Shown: positions 6,465 through 9,719 of the stretch, one piece after another
How positions within the stretch are numbered: position 1 is the first letter of the stretch
Layout: every line of letters begins with the position of its first letter
Assembly: GCA_002694345.1 (NCBI GenBank)
Contig: NZLV01000009.1
Span: 23,319 to 33,037 of the forward strand
From: Maricaulis sp.
GTDB lineage: Bacteria > Pseudomonadota > Alphaproteobacteria > Caulobacterales > Maricaulaceae
Length of the DNA stretch: 9,719 bases
Direction of reading: 5' to 3'
Translations under genes and position numbers: made by a program
The notes under the pieces: model-generated
What the model saw: the letters and a program-made list of their open reading frames with translations, nothing else
What the model was told of the DNA's origin: nothing
Databases searched by the model: none

Positions 6465-7106
6465 GTGGCCCGGCCGGTCCTGCATATCGGTAACAAGCGC
6501 TATTCCAGCTGGTCCCTGCGGGCCTGGCTAGTGCTGCGCAAGGCGGGGATCGGTTTTGACGAGGCCATGGTGCCGCTCAGCGGCCCTGATCTTCGCCAGC
6601 GCCTGTCTGCCCTGTCGCCGGGCCATACCGTTCCCGTTCTGGAATGGGAGGGCGGTGTGTTCTGGGATTCGCTGGCCATCGCGGAATGGGCGGCCGAGCA
6701 GGCGCCCGGTCTCTGGCCGCAAGACCGGCACCAGCGCGCTGTTGCCCGGTCCGCCGTGGCCAAGATGCATTCCGGCTTCTTTGCGCTGCGCGATCAGTGC
6801 GCGATGGATCTGGGCCGGACGCCGAAGGCCGTCGGCTTGCGCGACGGGACCCGCGCCGACATCGCTGCGATGCAGGCCCTGTGGAATGATGTCGCCAGTG
6901 TCGATGGCCCCTTCCTGTTCGGGGCCTGGTCCATTGCTGATGCCTTTTTCACCCCCGTCGCAGACCGGTTCCGGGCCTATGACATACCGCTTCATGCGTC
7001 GGCGCAGGCCTATTGCGATGCGCTTTTGAACGACCCGGACTTCCTTGACTGGCGCGCCGCCGCGCTGACCGAGACCCTGTCCTACGCCACCGATGATGCC
7101 CCGTGA
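6465..7106 (+). CDS. Glutathione S-transferase family protein
   Basis: This 213-residue cytoplasmic protein has the two-domain GST layout. The N-terminal thioredoxin-like part begins VLHIGNKRYSSWSLRAWL, with S14/S15 as candidate glutathione-activating residues. It continues with the cis-proline motif HTVPVL (P57) and W-D-S at 67-69, the usual gamma-glutamyl contact. The helical C-terminal domain contains GAWSIADAFFTPVADRF at 153-169, the N-capping box of the GST core. The start is the GTG at 6465, supported by GGGAG (6453-6457) seven bases upstream inside the preceding gene. An earlier in-frame GTG at 6432 would add 11 residues without similarity. The two genes are therefore probably translationally coupled. 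The substrate is unknown, and the NKRYSSWS subgroup is common in proteobacteria. Confidence 0.88.
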   Translation: MARPVLHIGNKRYSSWSLRAWLVLRKAGIGFDEAMVPLSGPDLRQRLSALSPGHTVPVLEWEGGVFWDSLAIAEWAAEQAPGLWPQDRHQRAVARSAVAKMHSGFFALRDQCAMDLGRTPKAVGLRDGTRADIAAMQALWNDVASVDGPFLFGAWSIADAFFTPVADRFRAYDIPLHASAQAYCDALLNDPDFLDWRAAALTETLSYATDDAP

Positions 7107-7125
7107 GCCTGCCAGGATGACAGAT

Positions 7126-7653
7126 ATGGACCTGAAAAAAGCCATCCGGACCATTCCGGACTATCCCAAGCCGGGCATCATGTTCCGCGATGTCACCACG
7201 TTGATCGGGGATGCCCGCGCCTTCCGCGTCGCCGTGGACCGCATGGTGCAGCCCTGGGCTGGCGCCAAAATCGACCAGGTCGCCGGCACCGAAGCCCGCG
7301 GCTTCATCCTCGGCGGTGCCGTGGCGCACCAGCTCTCGGTCGGCTTCATCCCCGTGCGCAAGCGCGGCAAGCTTCCCCACCGCACCCTGATCGAGGAATA
7401 CGAGCTGGAATACGGTCAGGACGCGATCGAGATCCATGTCGACGCCGTCCAGGAAGGCGACCGGGTCCTGCTGGTCGATGACCTGATCGCGACGGGGGGG
7501 ACCGCTGAAGCTTCGATCCGCTTGTTGCAAAGGGCTGGCGCGACCGTGGTTGGCGCGGCCTTCGTGATCGACCTGCCGGACCTGGGCGGGGCGAAACGGA
7601 TCGAGGCGCTGGGCGTGCCGGTGTCCAGCCTGATCGAATACGAAGGCGAGTAA
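7126..7653 (+). CDS. apt: Adenine phosphoribosyltransferase
   Basis: This 175-residue cytoplasmic enzyme joins adenine to PRPP to give AMP and pyrophosphate (purine salvage). The PRPP-binding loop is VLLVDDLIATGGTA at 114-127. Other typical stretches are IPDYPKPGIMFRDVTTL at 10-26, AGTEARGFILG near 53-63 and the flexible catalytic loop RKRGKLPHRTLIEEYELEYG at 78-97. The length matches the family. I take the ATG at 7126 because AGGA at 7114-7117 lies eight bases before it and MDLKKAIRTIPDYPKPG is the usual N-terminus. In-frame ATGs at 7117, 7096 and 7093 are alternatives, the last two overlapping the GST gene. It sits 19 bases behind the GST gene. It can use the adenine released by MtnP. Confidence 0.96.
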   Translation: MDLKKAIRTIPDYPKPGIMFRDVTTLIGDARAFRVAVDRMVQPWAGAKIDQVAGTEARGFILGGAVAHQLSVGFIPVRKRGKLPHRTLIEEYELEYGQDAIEIHVDAVQEGDRVLLVDDLIATGGTAEASIRLLQRAGATVVGAAFVIDLPDLGGAKRIEALGVPVSSLIEYEGE

Positions 7654-7668
7654 GCCGGGAGGGCGGCC

Positions 7669-8328
7669 ATGTTTGTCGGACATTACGGACCCGCCCTGGC
7701 CAGCAAGGCGCTCGCGAAGAGCGTCCCCCTGTGGGCCCTGTTCTTCGCGGTCCAGCTGGTGGATGTCGCTTGGGGTCTCTTCATTGCCAACGGGATTGAG
7801 CACGTACGCATCGTTCCCGGCTTCACCCAGGCCAATGCCCTCGACCTCTATGACATGCCCCTGACCCACTCCCTGCCGGCGGCCTTCGCCTGGGCGATCG
7901 GTGCGGGTCTGGTCTATGCAATCTGGGCGCCCCGTCAGAAGGCAGCGGGCGGGCTGGTGATCGCGCTGGCCGTCCTGTCCCATTGGTTTATGGATCTACT
8001 GGTCCATGTGCCCGACCTTCCCCTGTGGCCGGGCGGGCCGGAAGTCGGGCTCGGGCTGTGGAACCATTACCCGCTGGCCCTCGCGCTCGAAATGGCGATG
8101 CTGGCCGGCGGGTTTGCGCTGTATTTGCGGGTGACGGAAGCCAAGGGGGTGATCGGCCGGATCTGGCCGTGGATCTTCATGGCGCTTCTGGTGGCGGCCG
8201 AACAGGTCAACCACACCATGCCCTTGCCGGACAGCCTGGTTGAAGCGGGTTACACCGCCGCCGCAACCTTCCTCCTGATCACCGGTCTGGCGGCGATCTG
8301 CGACCTGACCCGCAGGCCCCGGGGCTAG
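7669..8328 (+). CDS. Polytopic inner-membrane protein with His/Asp-rich helices, function unknown
   Basis: This 219-residue protein has about six hydrophobic segments (roughly 20-40, 68-86, 94-112, 132-154, 162-178 and 193-211). Polar residues of metal-ligand type sit at helix ends: FVGHYG (H5), D32, MPLTHSLP (H67) and SHWFMDLLVHVPD (H105, D109, H113, D116). The pattern recalls membrane-bound metal-dependent hydrolase families (YdjM/DUF457-like), where an H-x3-D-x3-H segment and a T-H-S segment recur. I cannot assign a family firmly or name a substrate. GGGAGG at 7657-7662 lies six bases before the ATG, a strong ribosome site. The start is 15 bases after the apt stop, so it is probably co-transcribed with apt. 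Confidence 0.8.
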   Translation: MFVGHYGPALASKALAKSVPLWALFFAVQLVDVAWGLFIANGIEHVRIVPGFTQANALDLYDMPLTHSLPAAFAWAIGAGLVYAIWAPRQKAAGGLVIALAVLSHWFMDLLVHVPDLPLWPGGPEVGLGLWNHYPLALALEMAMLAGGFALYLRVTEAKGVIGRIWPWIFMALLVAAEQVNHTMPLPDSLVEAGYTAAATFLLITGLAAICDLTRRPRG

Positions 8329-8374
8329 CCGGGCGGCCCGCCGGCACTCGCAGGCACGAGCGCCGGCCGGGGCC
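8315..8374. terminator. GC-rich hairpin between convergent genes
   Basis: The end of the membrane-protein gene and the gap after it can fold into nested stems. The outer arms GGCCCCGG (8315-8322) and CCGGGGCC (8367-8374) are perfect complements. An inner stem, GCCGGCACTCG (8340-8350) with CGAGCGCCGGC (8357-8367), has one A-C mismatch and a six-base loop; its last base competes with the outer stem. Only three T residues follow (8375-8377), so it is a weak match to an intrinsic terminator in the plus direction. There is no T run for the minus-strand gene. It probably serves as the end signal for the plus-strand cluster. Confidence 0.5.
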
Positions 8375-8375
8375 T

Positions 8376-9719
8376 TTAATCGGTGATCAGCTCCCGTACA
8401 TCCTGGGTCACAGCCTCCAGCGAGGGCTGGTGGATATACATCATGTGACCGGACTCATAGTACTCGAAGCGGACCCGGTCCTGCACGAAGCCGGGCTGGT
8501 TGAACATCAGCTCGGCCGCGAAGAAGGGCGTCGCCAGGTCGTAATAGCCCTGGGCCACCAGCACTTCGAGATCGGAGTTCTGGCGCATGGCGCGGGCAAT
8601 CCACGGCGCGACATTGATGTAGTTGTTGTTGCCCGAGCGACCGGCATCCCAATTCCAGCCGCGCACACCACCGATCGTGGAATAGTATTCGGTGATGTCC
8701 ACGCCCAGCGAGCGGCCGAAATAGTCCAGCATCGCAGCGGTATAGCTGCCATCAATGCCATAGAAGCTCGGATCGGTTTCCGGGTTCTCACCGACACCAT
8801 CCACTTCAACACCGGTATAGCGGCTGTCCAGGCGACCCACGGACAGGCCTTCATCGCGGCGCAGCTCACGCTGGAAGCGGCGCAGGGAGACGCGCATATT
8901 GGCGCGCTCCAGGAAGTCTTCCGACAGGCCGGTGAAGCGGGACAGTTCGGCGATGACGCGGGCCTCGCGCCCCGGATCGATATCCACGCCATACATCAGG
9001 GCCGGCATGTAGTCCTCGATGGCGAAGGTGCGGGCTGCGGCAAGGAAAGTCTCGATTTCGCCGTTCCACTGCGACCGGTCGACCTTGCCATGATACCAGG
9101 CCGTGGCGGCAAAGCCCGGCATCAGGCCGACATAGCCGATATCATTGCCCTCGGACGTGTCGTCATAGCGGAAGTCCAGCACGGTGGAGATCAGGGCGAC
9201 GCCATTGATGGCGACATCGGTGAAACTGCCTTCCAGCTGGTTCAGCAGGGAGCCGATCCGCAGCGTGCCATAGCTCTCGCCCAGCAGGTATTTCGGCGAG
9301 TTCCAGCGCTGGTTCTCCGACAGCCAGATGCGGATGAATTGCGCCAGGCTCTCGGCGTCCTCATTCACGCCCCAGAAATCGTCGCCGGAACTCTCGCCCA
9401 GCGGACGGCTCCAGCCCGTGCCCACCGGATCCACGAAGACGAGGTCGGCCACGTCGAGGATGGAATAGACATTCTCGACCACGTCATAGGGGGCGGCACC
9501 GTCATCACCTACATCCGGCAGGACCAGGCGCTGCGGGCCGAACACGCCCATGTGCAGCCACAGGCTGGCGGACCCCGGCCCGCCATTGAAGACAAAGGCG
9601 ACCGGGCGGGTGCGCGGATCGGTCATGCCGTCCGCCAGATAGGTCGTGGAGAAGATCGAAGCGGTCGGATTGCCGTCCGCATCCCGCAGATAGGTTTCCC
9701 CGGCAATGGCGCGATAGCG
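8376..9719 (-). CDS. Serine carboxypeptidase homologue, peptidase family S10, 5' end cut off
   Basis: The minus-strand frame is open from the right edge to a TAA at 8376, giving 447 residues of the C-terminal part. The N-terminus, with any signal peptide, lies outside the window. S10 signatures are clear: RPVAFVFNGGPGSAS (oxyanion region, GGPGSAS at 46-52), DLVFVDPVGTGWSRP, and LLGESYGTLR with the catalytic Ser at 149. Near the C-terminus YYDLATPF carries the Asp at 394 and YESGHMMY the His at 425. Spacing and order match alpha/beta-hydrolase carboxypeptidases, which remove C-terminal residues from peptides and are usually exported. An internal ATG at 9626 is not the true start, because the upstream codons (AGETYLRDADGNPTASIF) continue the family sequence. 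The gene converges on the membrane-protein gene. Confidence 0.93.
   Translation of the reverse strand, partial: RYRAIAGETYLRDADGNPTASIFSTTYLADGMTDPRTRPVAFVFNGGPGSASLWLHMGVFGPQRLVLPDVGDDGAAPYDVVENVYSILDVADLVFVDPVGTGWSRPLGESSGDDFWGVNEDAESLAQFIRIWLSENQRWNSPKYLLGESYGTLRIGSLLNQLEGSFTDVAINGVALISTVLDFRYDDTSEGNDIGYVGLMPGFAATAWYHGKVDRSQWNGEIETFLAAARTFAIEDYMPALMYGVDIDPGREARVIAELSRFTGLSEDFLERANMRVSLRRFQRELRRDEGLSVGRLDSRYTGVEVDGVGENPETDPSFYGIDGSYTAAMLDYFGRSLGVDITEYYSTIGGVRGWNWDAGRSGNNNYINVAPWIARAMRQNSDLEVLVAQGYYDLATPFFAAELMFNQPGFVQDRVRFEYYESGHMMYIHQPSLEAVTQDVRELITD

Noticed and set aside
6949..7983. A 344-codon minus-strand frame opposite apt
   Set aside because: It is antisense to apt and to parts of the GST and membrane-protein genes and has no recognisable domain.
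9596..9626. ATG at 9626 as the start of the S10 peptidase
   Set aside because: The frame continues upstream to the window edge with family-like sequence, so the gene is cut by the edge and the ATG is internal.
1..9719. Mobile element, CRISPR array, toxin-antitoxin pair, defence island or biosynthetic cluster
   Set aside because: I found no transposase, integrase, spaced direct repeats, nuclease modules or assembly-line enzymes. Base composition and codon use look even across the window.

Overview
The window looks like an ordinary chromosomal stretch of a GC-rich alphaproteobacterium. The Rieske, cytochrome b and cytochrome c1 genes form one fbc (petABC) operon, the Rieske protein has a Tat signal, and coproporphyrinogen oxidase is of the HemF type. 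My impression is a Caulobacterales/Hyphomonadaceae (Maricaulis-like) member, but that is recognition from memory rather than a search. I see no insertion sequence, phage gene, CRISPR array, tRNA or rRNA, and no gene-free stretch longer than 300 bases.

Left part (1-1510): the 5' part of hemF runs off the left edge on the minus strand. It is divergent from a small plus-strand gene for a two-helix membrane protein with a very acidic tail. That gene meets trmL (tRNA 2'-O-methyltransferase, minus strand) tail to tail, and the two stop codons share the four bases CTAG. A 189-base divergent region between trmL and petA holds a perfect 18-base palindrome and three copies of a CGTCAA half-site, the best candidate regulatory signal here.

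Middle (1511-4308): petA, petB and petC encode the complete cytochrome bc1 complex (ubiquinol:cytochrome c oxidoreductase). All heme and Fe-S ligands are present. The operon ends in a strong hairpin terminator.

Right part (4323-8328): six plus-strand genes follow at short spacing. They are mtnP (5'-methylthioadenosine phosphorylase), a secreted trypsin-like protease homologue, a small DUF1311/LprI-like protein, a glutathione S-transferase, apt (adenine phosphoribosyltransferase) and a polytopic membrane protein with conserved-looking His/Asp residues. MtnP releases adenine and Apt turns adenine into AMP, so two consecutive salvage steps are encoded within 3.4 kb. The window ends with a large S10-family serine carboxypeptidase homologue on the minus strand, cut by the right edge and converging on the membrane-protein gene through a GC-rich hairpin.

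I did not find a convincing new system. The items most worth following up are the palindromic region before petA, the unnamed envelope proteins and the split adenine-salvage cluster.
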